Shown piece by piece: positions 14,575 through 23,665 of a DNA stretch of 47,857 nt. Location of the stretch: positions 1 through 47,857 of the forward strand of contig WHTG01000004.1 of NCBI GenBank assembly GCA_009377835.1, given 5' to 3'. Every line of letters begins with the position of its first letter. Within the stretch, counting starts at the first letter, position 1. This stretch comes from Nitriliruptorales bacterium (lineage in GTDB: Bacteria; Actinomycetota; Nitriliruptoria; Euzebyales; Egibacteraceae). Below the pieces are notes generated by a model. That model had not been told where the DNA came from and searched no databases. It was given only the letters and a program-made list of their open reading frames with translations. Made by a program: the position numbers and the translations under genes.

Positions 14575-16995
14575 TTACGCCCGCAACCAGCCCTTGCGTG
14601 GGCGCCGGCCCCTGACCAGCAACCCTCCCACCATCATGGCGGCGAGAGCAACCAGCAGCTGCGTCACCGCGTCGGAACCGGTGGCCGGGAGTGAAGCCGG
14701 CGTCGTCGGTGTCGTCGGCGTCGTCGGTGTCGTCGGCGTCGTCGGGGTCGTCGGCGTCGTCGGTGTCTCCGGCGTCACCGGCGTGCCGAAGGAGTTGGTG
14801 AACGTCACCGTCGTCGCCGGTGCCACGACTGTGACCACCGTCGCCCGCCCAAGCACCGTGTCGCCGCCGACACCCACCGTCGTGGTGTCAGCACCACCGG
14901 CATCGGTCTCTACCACTCGACACCGTGTGCCGACCGGGAGCGCGATGCCGATCTCGTGCGTCCCGCCGTCTGCCGGCAGCGTGAACGTCGCGTCGTGGCC
15001 AACAGAGACACCTTCGCAGTCGACGCTGAACGAGTACCTGTCACCGTCGTGGATGCCCGTCACCACCTTGGTCACGTTGAGGAACGCGCTGTCCTCCACG
15101 ACGGTCTGCCCGACGGGGAGGACCACTGTGTCGTCATCCGTGACCCGTGGACCCGCAGGAGGTGAACCCTCGGTGATCGCTACGTTTGTCACCTGGCCGT
15201 TGGCAAGGTCCTCGAGCGTCACGGTGTAGGTCGCGGTCAGCATGATGGACTCCCCCACGGCCAGCGATCGACCATCTGCCTCCGGCAGGATGGTGCCGAT
15301 GACGTCGTCGACCAGCGAGACGTCGGTCAGCAGCACCTCGCCGGTGTTTGTGATCACGTAGGTGTACGTGACGACGTCCCCGGGTTTGGCCTCGGTGACG
15401 TCAGCTGTCTTCACGAGGCTGATAGCCGGCTCGGGTCCGGCCGACGGGCAGAGTATGAAGACGGTCACGGTGTTCGAGTCGCCCCAGCCCTTGGCCGACG
15501 CGGTGTTGGTGACGGAGCCGCAGCTGTCCTCCGTGGTGGTCACATCGATCGTGACCACGGCGGTGGTGCCGGCCGGCAGATTGAACGGGCCGCAGTCAAC
15601 GGTGTTTCCGGTGCCTACATCGCAGGTCTCAGCATCGCCGCCGTCCACGCTGACGGTCGCGTCCACGATGGTCAGGCCGTCGTCGAGATCGTCACTGACG
15701 ATCAAGTCCGTCGCCGCTGCGGTCCCGGAGTTCGTCGCGACGACGGAGTACGAGTAGTCCTGGCCCGCGTCGACGTTCTCGGCGGAAGCCGACTTCTCCA
15801 ACGTCACCTCAGGTGCGCACGCCGCCGCGATCGTTCCCGTGGAGTCCGTGTCGCTCAACGCGCCCGCAGCTGCCGTGGCGGTGTTTCTTCCCACCTCGCA
15901 CGTGCCCGCAGCGAGCGTCACCGGCACGTCGATCGTCATGGACGCACCGGCCGCCAGCACGCCCGCCGCACACTCCAGGGAGGTCGAACCCGTGCACTCC
16001 ACGCCCGACGGTACCGACGTCGCCGCAGCCGAATCAGCCGTGACACCTGCCGGCAACGTGTCGGTCACGACCACTGCTGCGGTCGGCGCCGACCCCGGGT
16101 TCGAGACCACGAACCGGTAGAAGAACGAACCTTCGGGGTCCACCGATGTCACCGGGGCACCGTCACCGTCGACGGCAGACTTGACAATCTCCAGCTGCGG
16201 CTCGGCCGGGAAGCAGAACGAGATATGGCTCAGGCCGAAGTAGGTGTCGTTGCTGGAGTTGACCGGAGCGTGCAGACCGGCGTCCGCGACAGCCCCGCTC
16301 GGGTACACGTACTGGTTGGCGTTGGCGCCACCCTTGACCACCACGACCCCGACCTTGGGCGACGGGGCGCTGAAGTCGAAGGTCGGCCCGCTGCCGTTCG
16401 CTGTGCCGGGCACGGTCACCGTCACGCTCGCGGTGAAGGCGCCATCCCCGGATCCGAACTGCTGGGAATGGGTCCCGGAGCTGACGGGCTCGAGCTTCAG
16501 CTCGTTGGGAAACGAGCCGCCGCACGTGGGGTTGCCGGACAGCCATGTCGGGGTGACACCCAGCGTCAGGCTGGGCTCGCCGACGTCCGGCTCCTCCTCA
16601 TCCTCCTCCTCAACGATCACAGGGGTCGACAGCGCGGCCGCGGGTTCGGTGTCGTCGCCCGAGTCGCTGCGCTTGCCTTCGCCGTTGCCGCCGCCTCGCG
16701 GAGCGGCCGCCGCCGGCGCCTTCTTCTCCTCTGGGGCCGGGTCGGGGTCGGCCACGTCCTCATCAGGTTCCTGTGGCTCCACCGCCGGAGCCGGTTCCTG
16801 AGGTTCCTCGGGTTCGGGCTCGGGGGCTTCGGTCTCCACCTCTGCTGCCTGGGCCTCCTCCGGCGCGCTCACCTCCGGGTCGTCCACGGCATGCGCGAAC
16901 GGCACACTGCCAAGAAGCAGCAGGAGTACGACACTCGCGGCGAAGAACAGCCGCAGACCGAAATGGAAACCTCGATGAGTCGGGTAAAAGGGCAC
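14575..16995 (-). CDS. LPXTG-anchored surface protein with DUF11-like repeats
   Basis: An 806-residue exported protein. It has a signal peptide ending near AHA-VDDPE (residue ~36), a Pro/Glu-rich linker (about 40-150), and a beta domain with VVVVKGGANANQYVYPSG and LSHISFCF. Three Ig-like repeats follow, each starting with a motif such as PQLEIVKSA, PEVTLEKSA or PAISLVKTA, then a DUF5979-type domain (FSVDCEG...CRVVETDAGG). The end has a Pro-Thr-Thr repeat, the sortase motif LPATGS, a hydrophobic helix and RGRRPRK. Sortase would link it to the cell wall; no sortase gene is in the window. Start GTG at 16995 is chosen from AGAGGA nine bases upstream and the signal peptide. Ligand or role unknown; adhesion or surface layering is a guess. 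Confidence 0.88.
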   Translation of the reverse strand: MPFYPTHRGFHFGLRLFFAASVVLLLLLGSVPFAHAVDDPEVSAPEEAQAAEVETEAPEPEPEEPQEPAPAVEPQEPDEDVADPDPAPEEKKAPAAAAPRGGGNGEGKRSDSGDDTEPAAALSTPVIVEEEDEEEPDVGEPSLTLGVTPTWLSGNPTCGGSFPNELKLEPVSSGTHSQQFGSGDGAFTASVTVTVPGTANGSGPTFDFSAPSPKVGVVVVKGGANANQYVYPSGAVADAGLHAPVNSSNDTYFGLSHISFCFPAEPQLEIVKSAVDGDGAPVTSVDPEGSFFYRFVVSNPGSAPTAAVVVTDTLPAGVTADSAAATSVPSGVECTGSTSLECAAGVLAAGASMTIDVPVTLAAGTCEVGRNTATAAAGALSDTDSTGTIAAACAPEVTLEKSASAENVDAGQDYSYSVVATNSGTAAATDLIVSDDLDDGLTIVDATVSVDGGDAETCDVGTGNTVDCGPFNLPAGTTAVVTIDVTTTEDSCGSVTNTASAKGWGDSNTVTVFILCPSAGPEPAISLVKTADVTEAKPGDVVTYTYVITNTGEVLLTDVSLVDDVIGTILPEADGRSLAVGESIMLTATYTVTLEDLANGQVTNVAITEGSPPAGPRVTDDDTVVLPVGQTVVEDSAFLNVTKVVTGIHDGDRYSFSVDCEGVSVGHDATFTLPADGGTHEIGIALPVGTRCRVVETDAGGADTTTVGVGGDTVLGRATVVTVVAPATTVTFTNSFGTPVTPETPTTPTTPTTPTTPTTPTTPTTPASLPATGSDAVTQLLVALAAMMVGGLLVRGRRPRKGWLRA
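14702..14770. repeat. 9-bp tandem repeat encoding the Pro-Thr-Thr stalk
   Basis: Near-identical nine-base units (gtcgtcggt/c on the + strand) repeat about seven times. They encode the (PTT)n segment just before the LPATG motif. Such wall-spanning stalk repeats can change copy number by slippage, altering how far the protein projects. Confidence 0.8.
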
Positions 16996-17046
16996 GACGC
17001 ACGTTCCTCTCTGCCCGGCCCGCGACCAGGCAATACCAGCCACCAC

Positions 17047-17063
17047 GGATCTCCCGCAGATCC
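17047..17063 (-). other. hairpin in the leader of the surface protein gene
   Basis: A six-base-pair stem (GGATCT / AGATCC) with a five-base GC-rich loop lies about 50 bases upstream of the surface protein start. The leader also has two similar purine blocks (GGCAGAGGAAC and GGCAGAGAGGAAC). No known riboswitch was recognised here. Confidence 0.3.
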
Positions 17064-17124
17064 ACCGGTCATGTTCCTCTGCCGGGGGTGACAGGGAATC
17101 CACAATGTTGATGAAAAGCCGCAG

Positions 17125-17418
17125 TTACGGTTGTCCGGGATGACGCTGTTTGACCTTGTTCGCCCCGGTCAGGTGCGGAAGCCTCGGCCCCCGGACGGTC
17201 GTGCTGTCCGCGCCGCCTCCGTCGGTCTCGACCATTCGGCAGACGAACCAGGAGTTCGAACCGAGTGGTCGGGATTGCGTTGGGGATTCCTCGTCATGCG
17301 CACCGGCCGCACCCGCCGCCAAGGCGCCATAAAGACCCGTTTGGGCCTTGCGCCCACCGTCGCACCGCATCGCTGCCGGCGAATCGCCAACTTTGATGAA
17401 AGAGACCGAGTCCGCCAT
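17125..17418 (-). pseudogene. degraded fragment of a DUF5979-type surface protein domain
   Basis: A 97-codon open frame without a ribosome binding site contains VCRMVETDGGGADSTTV. This matches RCRVVETDAGGADTTTV near the C-terminus of the adjacent LPXTG protein, and the DNA is also similar over about 50 bases (17197-17245 against 14876-14924 on the + strand). Similarity stops on both sides, and no LPXTG motif or repeats follow. It looks like the remnant of a duplicated or deleted paralogue lying in tandem. Weak alternatives are a chance match or gene-conversion debris. Confidence 0.5.
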
Positions 17419-17628
17419 CCGAAACGGATAAGGCCGCGCACAGCTGCCGGCCGCCCACCAGGTTGGCTATAGGGCCGCTGCGGGTTCCCCTGTCCGCCTT
17501 GAGCCACGCAGCGCCGACGGGGCGTCGCGTTGAGACACCCCGACGGGCAGCGGTTCTGCCTGGCCCGCCAGGAGGCACGTCGGTATGAACTCACCCGCCG
17601 AGGCGACGCTGCGGCGGTGGATCAAGGA
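17419..17628. other. non-coding stretch after sigH with hairpins
   Basis: About 210 bases between the fragment and the sigH stop have no supported gene. A small palindrome ATCCG-aaa-CGGAT lies at 17417-17429. A larger imperfect hairpin (CACCCGCCG / CGGCGGTG, 17592-17619) lies just downstream of sigH on its strand and may stop transcription, although no T-run follows. Nothing else is recognised. Confidence 0.4.
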
Positions 17629-18282
17629 CTAGACGGCTTCGCTGAGCCGACGAGTCTGGAGGTAGGTGTCGAGCTTGCGCTTGATCCGCTGCAGGGCGTT
17701 GTCGATGGACTTGACGTGGCGGTCAAGCTCCTCGGCGATCTCGTGGTAGCTCTGCCCCTCGATGTAGCGCTGGAGGACCTGGGCTTCCAGATCGGAAAGG
17801 ATCTCGCCGAAGTACTCCTCCAGCACAGCCAGCTCGTGGCTGGAGACGACGCTGTCGGCGGGATCCGCCGCGTCCGACACGAATTGCTCGACGATCTCGT
17901 TGTCGGGCTCGTCGTCGCTGTACGTGGGCAGATACAGCGAGACGTACGAGTTGAGCGGGGCGTGCTTCTGGCGGGTCGCGGTCTTGATCGCGGTGATGAT
18001 CTGCCGCGTGATGCACAGTTCGGCAAACCCGCGGAAGCTGGCCTCGCGGTCGAGATCGTAGTCGCGGATGGCCTTGTACAGGCCGATCATCCCCTCCTGG
18101 ACCACGTCCTCCCGGTCCGCTCCGACGAGGAAGTATGACTGCGCCTTCATCCGAACGAAGTTTCGGTAGCGCGACAACAGCGCCTCGAGAGCGTCGTCAT
18201 CCCCGTTCCATGAACGGGTGACGAGTTCCTCGTCGGACTGCGTAATCGGCGACGCAGGCCGGATCGAAAGCGCTTCGGACAT
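17629..18282 (-). CDS. sigH: Bacillus SigH (Spo0H)-type RNA polymerase sigma factor
   Basis: A 217-residue sigma-70 family protein, nearly the same length as Bacillus SigH and strongly alike along its whole length. Region 2 is marked by YRNFVRMKAQSYFLVGADRE and VVQEGMIGLYKAIRDYD, then AELCITRQIITAIKTATRQK. Region 4 ends with RHVKSIDNALQRIKRKL. It directs RNA polymerase to an alternative promoter class; in Bacillus this governs the transition state, but here no sporulation genes are visible and the regulon is unknown. It follows rlmB as in Firmicutes, although the secE/nusG genes usually found beyond are replaced by the surface protein locus. The ATG at 18282 gives the family-typical start. 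Confidence 0.92.
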   Translation of the reverse strand: MSEALSIRPASPITQSDEELVTRSWNGDDDALEALLSRYRNFVRMKAQSYFLVGADREDVVQEGMIGLYKAIRDYDLDREASFRGFAELCITRQIITAIKTATRQKHAPLNSYVSLYLPTYSDDEPDNEIVEQFVSDAADPADSVVSSHELAVLEEYFGEILSDLEAQVLQRYIEGQSYHEIAEELDRHVKSIDNALQRIKRKLDTYLQTRRLSEAV

Positions 18283-18349
18283 CGAGTTGTCCTCCGTCGG
18301 CTGCAGAGTGCGGCGTGGGCTGCGGGCGCGGCCTTATGACGAGTTAACG

Positions 18350-18378
18350 AGTCTTGGGGCCCCAGGTGACGCGGTCAA
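18350..18378 (-). promoter_or_regulatory. candidate sigH promoter
   Basis: On the minus strand TTGACC (18373-18378) and AAGACT (18350-18355) are separated by 17 bases and lie about 70 bases before the sigH start. A short direct repeat (CGAGTTAACGAGT on the + strand, 18342-18354) overlaps the -10. The -10 match is weak, so the call is tentative. Confidence 0.35.
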
Positions 18379-18466
18379 GGCGAGAACCCTCGCAATGGCC
18401 GTCTTCGGACAAAGTTCGCGATGCGTCACAAGCGCTCAAGTTGTGGTTTGGGACCGAGCAAAAGAA

Positions 18467-19210
18467 CTAGTGCGCAGGGCGTACGCCGCCGCCGCGGCCC
18501 CCACTGTCGCGCCGACGTCGCACTTCGAAAAGCGCCACCGCGGACGCCGCCGACGCGTTCAACGACGTCATGCGGCCCCCCATGGGAATGTGAACCAGTG
18601 CGTCCACCCGATCTCGCACCAATCGTGACAAACCGGACCCTTCCGCGCCGATGACCAACGCCACCGGCGCGTCCAGCAACGCGCATTCCCACAGCGGCGA
18701 CGCGGCTTCGCCCGCCAGGCCCACCGACCAAAAGCTCCGGTCGGCCAGTTCCTCCAGTGCGCGGACGATGTTGGTGACCTGCACGACGGGGATCCACGAG
18801 AACGCGCCGGCCGCAGCCTTCTCCGCCGCAGGTGTGACGTGCGCGCTGCGCCGCTCCCGCAGAATGATGGCTCCTGCGCCGGCGGCCTCGGCGCTGCGGG
18901 CGATTGCTCCGAGGTTCTGGGGGTCGGTCACTCCGTCGAGCACGACGACCAGGTCGGTGTCGGGGATGTCCGCCAAGGCCATGTACGTGAATCGCTCGGC
19001 GATCGCGACCACCCCCTGGTGCAACACCCCCTGCGAGAGGCGGTCCAGTGCGCCTCGGTCCTCCCGTCGCACGCGGACCCCAGCATCGTGAGCGGCCTCC
19101 GCGACGGCCACCAGGTCGGGGTTGTCGTTCGCCTCGACGACGACCTCCAGCAGGGATCTTCCCGACCTGAGGCATTCCGCGACCGGGCCGCGCCCAGGTA
19201 TGGCATGCAT
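18467..19210 (-). CDS. rlmB: 23S rRNA 2'-O-methyltransferase, TrmH/SpoU family
   Basis: A 247-residue SPOUT methyltransferase that methylates a ribose in 23S rRNA. The N-terminal substrate-binding domain (about 1-80) begins MHAIPGRGPVAECLRSGRSL. The knotted catalytic domain has motif 1 LDGVTDPQNLGAIARSAEAA, motif 2 VALVIGAEGSGLSRLVRD and motif 3 VHIPMGGRMTSLNASAASAV, which form the SAM site. It lies between cysS and sigH, the same place as in Bacillus and (without sigH) in Mycobacterium. A tandem palindromic repeat separates it from cysS. Confidence 0.92.
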   Translation of the reverse strand: MHAIPGRGPVAECLRSGRSLLEVVVEANDNPDLVAVAEAAHDAGVRVRREDRGALDRLSQGVLHQGVVAIAERFTYMALADIPDTDLVVVLDGVTDPQNLGAIARSAEAAGAGAIILRERRSAHVTPAAEKAAAGAFSWIPVVQVTNIVRALEELADRSFWSVGLAGEAASPLWECALLDAPVALVIGAEGSGLSRLVRDRVDALVHIPMGGRMTSLNASAASAVALFEVRRRRDSGGRGGGVRPAH

Positions 19211-19220
19211 TTTTCTACAG

Positions 19221-19260
19221 GGTCCTACCGCTTCGCTGCTTGAGGACCGTTTGGACGGTC

Positions 19261-19286
<26 letters not shown>
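19221..19286. repeat. tandem 36-bp palindromic repeat between cysS and rlmB
   Basis: Two identical 30-base units (19221-19250 and 19257-19286) recur with a 36-base period. Each unit is an inverted repeat, GGTCCT...AGGACC, and the second has an eight-base-pair stem when flanking bases are counted. The second copy encodes the last residues and the TAG stop of CysS; the first ends only ten bases before the rlmB start. In the mRNA this gives two consecutive hairpins in front of rlmB, which could attenuate expression or stabilise the cysS transcript. Confidence 0.85.
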
Positions 19287-20670
<1,384 letters not shown>

Positions 20671-20705
20671 GGGCGGGAGACTAGGCGATCAGGCTCGTCA
20701 GGTTC

Positions 20706-21197
20706 TCAGCCGGCGGGTACGCGTTCCAGCAGCGCGACCGCCAGACAGGCGATGCCCTCACCGCGGCCGATCATGCCGAGCCCGTCAGTCGACGTGGACT
20801 TCACGCTCACGGTCCCGGGAGTCACACCGAGGACGCGGTGCAGCCCATCGGCGATGTACACACGATGCGCGGCGAGCCGCGGACGCTGCGCGACGATCGT
20901 GCAGTCGGCATTGACCAGCCTCCACCCCGCCTGACCGGCACGGCGCAAGGCCTCGCCGACGAACACGGAGGACGGCGCCTGTGCGTAACGCGGATCGTCA
21001 CTGCCGAACACCGTGCCCAGGTCGCCGAGGGCGGCGGCTCCCAGCAATGCGTCGGTCAGGGCGTGCAGCAAGACGTCCGCGTCGCTGTGCCCCGCAAGCC
21101 CGGGCCCTTCCGGGACGATGACGCCGCCCAGCACCAGCGGGCGGTCCGGGTCGTCGGAAAACACGTGCACGTCGATCCCCTGGCCCACGCGCATCAC
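20706..21197 (-). CDS. ispF: 2-C-methyl-D-erythritol 2,4-cyclodiphosphate synthase
   Basis: A 163-residue enzyme of the non-mevalonate isoprenoid pathway, converting CDP-ME-2-phosphate to ME-cyclodiphosphate with release of CMP. Metal ligands are Asp9 and His11 (GQGIDVHVF) and His45 (GHSDADVLLHALTDALLGAA). The C-terminal part has VSVKSTSTDGLGMIGRGEGI. Its start overlaps the ispD stop by four bases (ATGA), indicating coupling to the preceding pathway enzyme. Confidence 0.95.
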   Translation of the reverse strand: MMRVGQGIDVHVFSDDPDRPLVLGGVIVPEGPGLAGHSDADVLLHALTDALLGAAALGDLGTVFGSDDPRYAQAPSSVFVGEALRRAGQAGWRLVNADCTIVAQRPRLAAHRVYIADGLHRVLGVTPGTVSVKSTSTDGLGMIGRGEGIACLAVALLERVPAG

Positions 21198-21865
21198 GGC
21201 GACGTGACCAGCCTCGTCGCAAGCACCAGGTCCACGGGATGTGTGATCTTGAAGTTGGCCGGGTCGCCCTCGATCAGGAGCACACGTCCGCCGGCGCGCT
21301 CAACCAGTGACAGGTCGTCTGTTGCCGCACCTATGTCGCTGGCAACCCGCGCATGCACCCGCTCCAGAGCCGCGCGGGAACTCACCTGGGGCGTCTGCAC
21401 CGCCCACACGCCGGTACGGTCGATCGTGCGCAGGACAACGCCACGATTGTCCACCGCCTTCAGGGTGTCCACCACGGCGAGCGCAGGTGCGACGGCGTCC
21501 CACGGAGGTCGCAGCGCGGCGACCGTCCGGTCGATGAGTTCCGGAGTGACCAGTGGGCGCGCCGCGTCGTGCACCGCGACGACGCGCACGTCGGGGCCCA
21601 GCGTGTCCAGCCCAGCCGTGACGGACAGCTGCCGCGTCGCGCCCCCCGGCACCACCTGAACTTCTGCCGGTACATGCTCGTGCAATGCATCGGTGAACTT
21701 CGGCGGAGCGACGACCACGATCTGCTCCACGGATGCGGACGCCACGAACGCCGACGCCGCTCGCGCGATCATCGGCTGCCCGCCAAGGTGCACCAGGGCC
21801 TTCGGCAGGCCCGCGCCCAGGCGTTCCCCGGCCCCCGCGGCGACGATGATCGCAGCCGTGCTCAC
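21194..21865 (-). CDS. ispD: 2-C-methyl-D-erythritol 4-phosphate cytidylyltransferase
   Basis: A 223-residue nucleotidyltransferase making CDP-ME from MEP and CTP. The CTP-binding glycine-rich start IIVAAGAGERLGAGLPKALV is at residues 6-25, VHDAARPLVTPELID follows in mid-protein, and the C-terminal VLLIEGDPANFKITHPVDL closes the domain. It is coupled to ispF. The intermediate enzyme IspE is elsewhere, as usual. The gene order disA, carD, PIN-TRAM, ispD, ispF, cysS combines the mycobacterial and Bacillus neighbourhoods. Confidence 0.95.
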   Translation of the reverse strand: MSTAAIIVAAGAGERLGAGLPKALVHLGGQPMIARAASAFVASASVEQIVVVAPPKFTDALHEHVPAEVQVVPGGATRQLSVTAGLDTLGPDVRVVAVHDAARPLVTPELIDRTVAALRPPWDAVAPALAVVDTLKAVDNRGVVLRTIDRTGVWAVQTPQVSSRAALERVHARVASDIGAATDDLSLVERAGGRVLLIEGDPANFKITHPVDLVLATRLVTSP

Positions 21866-21913
21866 GCGCTCAAGCAGCCGGAGACGGTGGTGCCACGAAC
21901 ACGCACCGGCCGC

Positions 21914-23029
21914 TCAGGCGGAGGCGCGCGGGTGCAGGCGCGCCGGCTCACCGTTCGGCAGCGCGGTGGCGAACACCATCCGGCCCTGCGGATTGTTGAG
22001 AATGCTCGTCACCTCCGCAGTGACCAGGGCACCCTGCTGCCCACGCGCATGTTCGACGACGACCATCGTCCCGTCCGAGAGGTACCCGACACCCTGGTCG
22101 CGCTCCTTCCCTGGCTTGATGACACGGACGTCGAGGCGGTCACCTGGGACGACCGGCGGGCGCAGGTGATCCGCGAGGGCATGGAGATTGAGCACCGTCA
22201 CGCCCTGCACCTCGGCGACTCTACCGAGATTGCCGTCGACGGTGACCAGCGCTGCGCCGCGGTCTCTGGCCATCGCGATCAGCTTCGCGTCCACCGCCTG
22301 CACGTCGGGGTAGTCGAGTTCGGTCACCTCCAACGCGACGCCGGCAGAGCGCTGCAAAGCGGCGAGCACGTCAAGCCCGCGGCGTCCCCGTATGCGGCGT
22401 TCCTCGTCGCCGGAGTCCGCCAGCCCCTGCAGCTCGTACAGCACGAACTGCGGCACCACCAGCGTGCCCTCGACAAAGCCCGAACGGCAGACGTCGACCA
22501 GCCGCCCGTCGATCAGCGCAGAGGTGTCGACCACTTTGGCTCTGCGACCTCCCGACGTCGTCGACACCGGCAGACGGCCCGTTGCTCCGAGGGAGCGCAG
22601 CAGGTCGCCGCCGCGGGCGACACCCAGTCGCATGCCGGTGATGGTCATGACCACCAGGAACAGCAGCGCGATGGGGACGGTGTAGATCTTCGCGCCGAAG
22701 AAGAGCACCGGCCAGGTGAGGGCGGTGCCCATGATGACGCCGACGAGACCGCCCATCGCCCCCGCGAGAAGGTTCTGCGCCGGCACCGCACGCAGGTTCT
22801 GCTCCGCGGCGTCGATACGACCAAGTGTGAAGCGGCCTACGACCCCGCCGAGGACGTAGCCGATCGCCGCTCCGAGGAGTACGACCAGCAACCCGTTCTC
22901 GCCGACGGTGGACCCGAGATGAAAGGCCGCTGCCGTGCTGAGCACCACGACGACCAGCCGAACGCTCTCGACCAGCGCGACACTTGAAGTGGTGCTGCGC
23001 AACCGCATGCCGTCCCGATCATCGAGCAC
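21914..23029 (-). CDS. membrane PIN-TRAM domain protein (YacL-like)
   Basis: A 371-residue protein with four hydrophobic segments in the first ~140 residues, a PIN nuclease domain (about 165-290) and a TRAM RNA-binding domain at the C-terminus (about 298-371). PIN acidic residues appear in KVVDTSALIDGRLVDV, QFVLYELQGLAD and VTVDGNLGRVAEVQGV. The family (YacL in Bacillus) is thought to act on RNA at the membrane. GTG at 23029 is used; an ATG at 23008 would remove seven residues. It lies 20 bases after carD and 48 before ispD on the same strand. Confidence 0.9.
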   Translation of the reverse strand: MLDDRDGMRLRSTTSSVALVESVRLVVVVLSTAAAFHLGSTVGENGLLVVLLGAAIGYVLGGVVGRFTLGRIDAAEQNLRAVPAQNLLAGAMGGLVGVIMGTALTWPVLFFGAKIYTVPIALLFLVVMTITGMRLGVARGGDLLRSLGATGRLPVSTTSGGRRAKVVDTSALIDGRLVDVCRSGFVEGTLVVPQFVLYELQGLADSGDEERRIRGRRGLDVLAALQRSAGVALEVTELDYPDVQAVDAKLIAMARDRGAALVTVDGNLGRVAEVQGVTVLNLHALADHLRPPVVPGDRLDVRVIKPGKERDQGVGYLSDGTMVVVEHARGQQGALVTAEVTSILNNPQGRMVFATALPNGEPARLHPRASA

Positions 23030-23049
23030 CGCCGCACGCGACGGTGCCG

Positions 23050-23532
23050 TCAGTCGCTCAGCTTCTTGTCGATCAGCGCTTCGGTGACCTCGTCGGTCTT
23101 CTTGATGGCCGCAGCGAGTTCGGACACGAGGATCTGCTTGGACTTGGTCAGCATCCGCTTCTCGCCGGCCGAAAGGCCCTTTTCACGCTCCCTGAGCGCG
23201 AGGTTCCGCACGACCTCGGCGACCTGGAAGATGTCGCCGCTCTTGAGCTTTTCGTAGTTCGCCTTGAAGCGCCGCGACCAGTTGGTCGGCATCGTGCCGT
23301 CGCGCGCCTCGAGAAGGGTGAAGACCTCCTCGACCTGCTTCTTGCTGACGACGTCACGCAGACCGACTTCCTCTGTCGCGTCGGCTGGCACCATCAAGGT
23401 CAGGTCGCCGTAGGTCAGTCGCAGGACCAGGTAGTCGCGTTCCTCCCCTTGAAGGTTGCGCTTCTCCCTCTTCTCGATGATCGCCGCGCCATGATGCGGA
23501 TAGACAACGGTGTCCCCGACCCGATAGCTCAT
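23050..23532 (-). CDS. carD: CarD-family RNA polymerase-binding regulator
   Basis: A 160-residue CarD protein that binds the RNA polymerase beta subunit and stabilises open promoter complexes, especially at rRNA and housekeeping promoters. The N-terminal RNAP-interaction domain begins MSYRVGDTVVYPHHGAAII; the C-terminal helical DNA-binding domain contains NWSRRFKANYEKLKSGDIFQ and LSAGEKRMLTKSKQILVSEL. ATG at 23532 is chosen because it matches the family start exactly and GAGAGGA lies upstream. A 133-base gap separates it from disA, so it may have its own promoter. Confidence 0.95.
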   Translation of the reverse strand: MSYRVGDTVVYPHHGAAIIEKREKRNLQGEERDYLVLRLTYGDLTLMVPADATEEVGLRDVVSKKQVEEVFTLLEARDGTMPTNWSRRFKANYEKLKSGDIFQVAEVVRNLALREREKGLSAGEKRMLTKSKQILVSELAAAIKKTDEVTEALIDKKLSD

Positions 23533-23665
23533 CCAGGAGAATCCTCTCGAGTGGCGCCGATCACCCGTGCGCCTCGCTCCATAACGGGTGCCCACAGTAA
23601 CACAAATCATGTTGTGACGAATCCCAAAGAGGCTGGTCAGAGCCCTGTCCCGGCGCGCGAATCCG

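Noticed and set aside
14702-14770. CRISPR-like regular repeat
   Set aside because: The repeat is contiguous with no spacers and encodes the Pro-Thr-Thr stalk of the surface protein.
17290-17430. Possible c-di-GMP-I-like riboswitch (GCGCAAGGCC and ACGGGTC patches on the minus strand)
   Set aside because: The core GGCAAACC and GGGTTGCC elements are missing and the stems do not fit; chance similarity is more likely.
17584-17631. 15-codon plus-strand ORF with AGGAGG upstream
   Set aside because: Too short, no known leader function, and its stop lies inside the convergent sigH end; probably chance.
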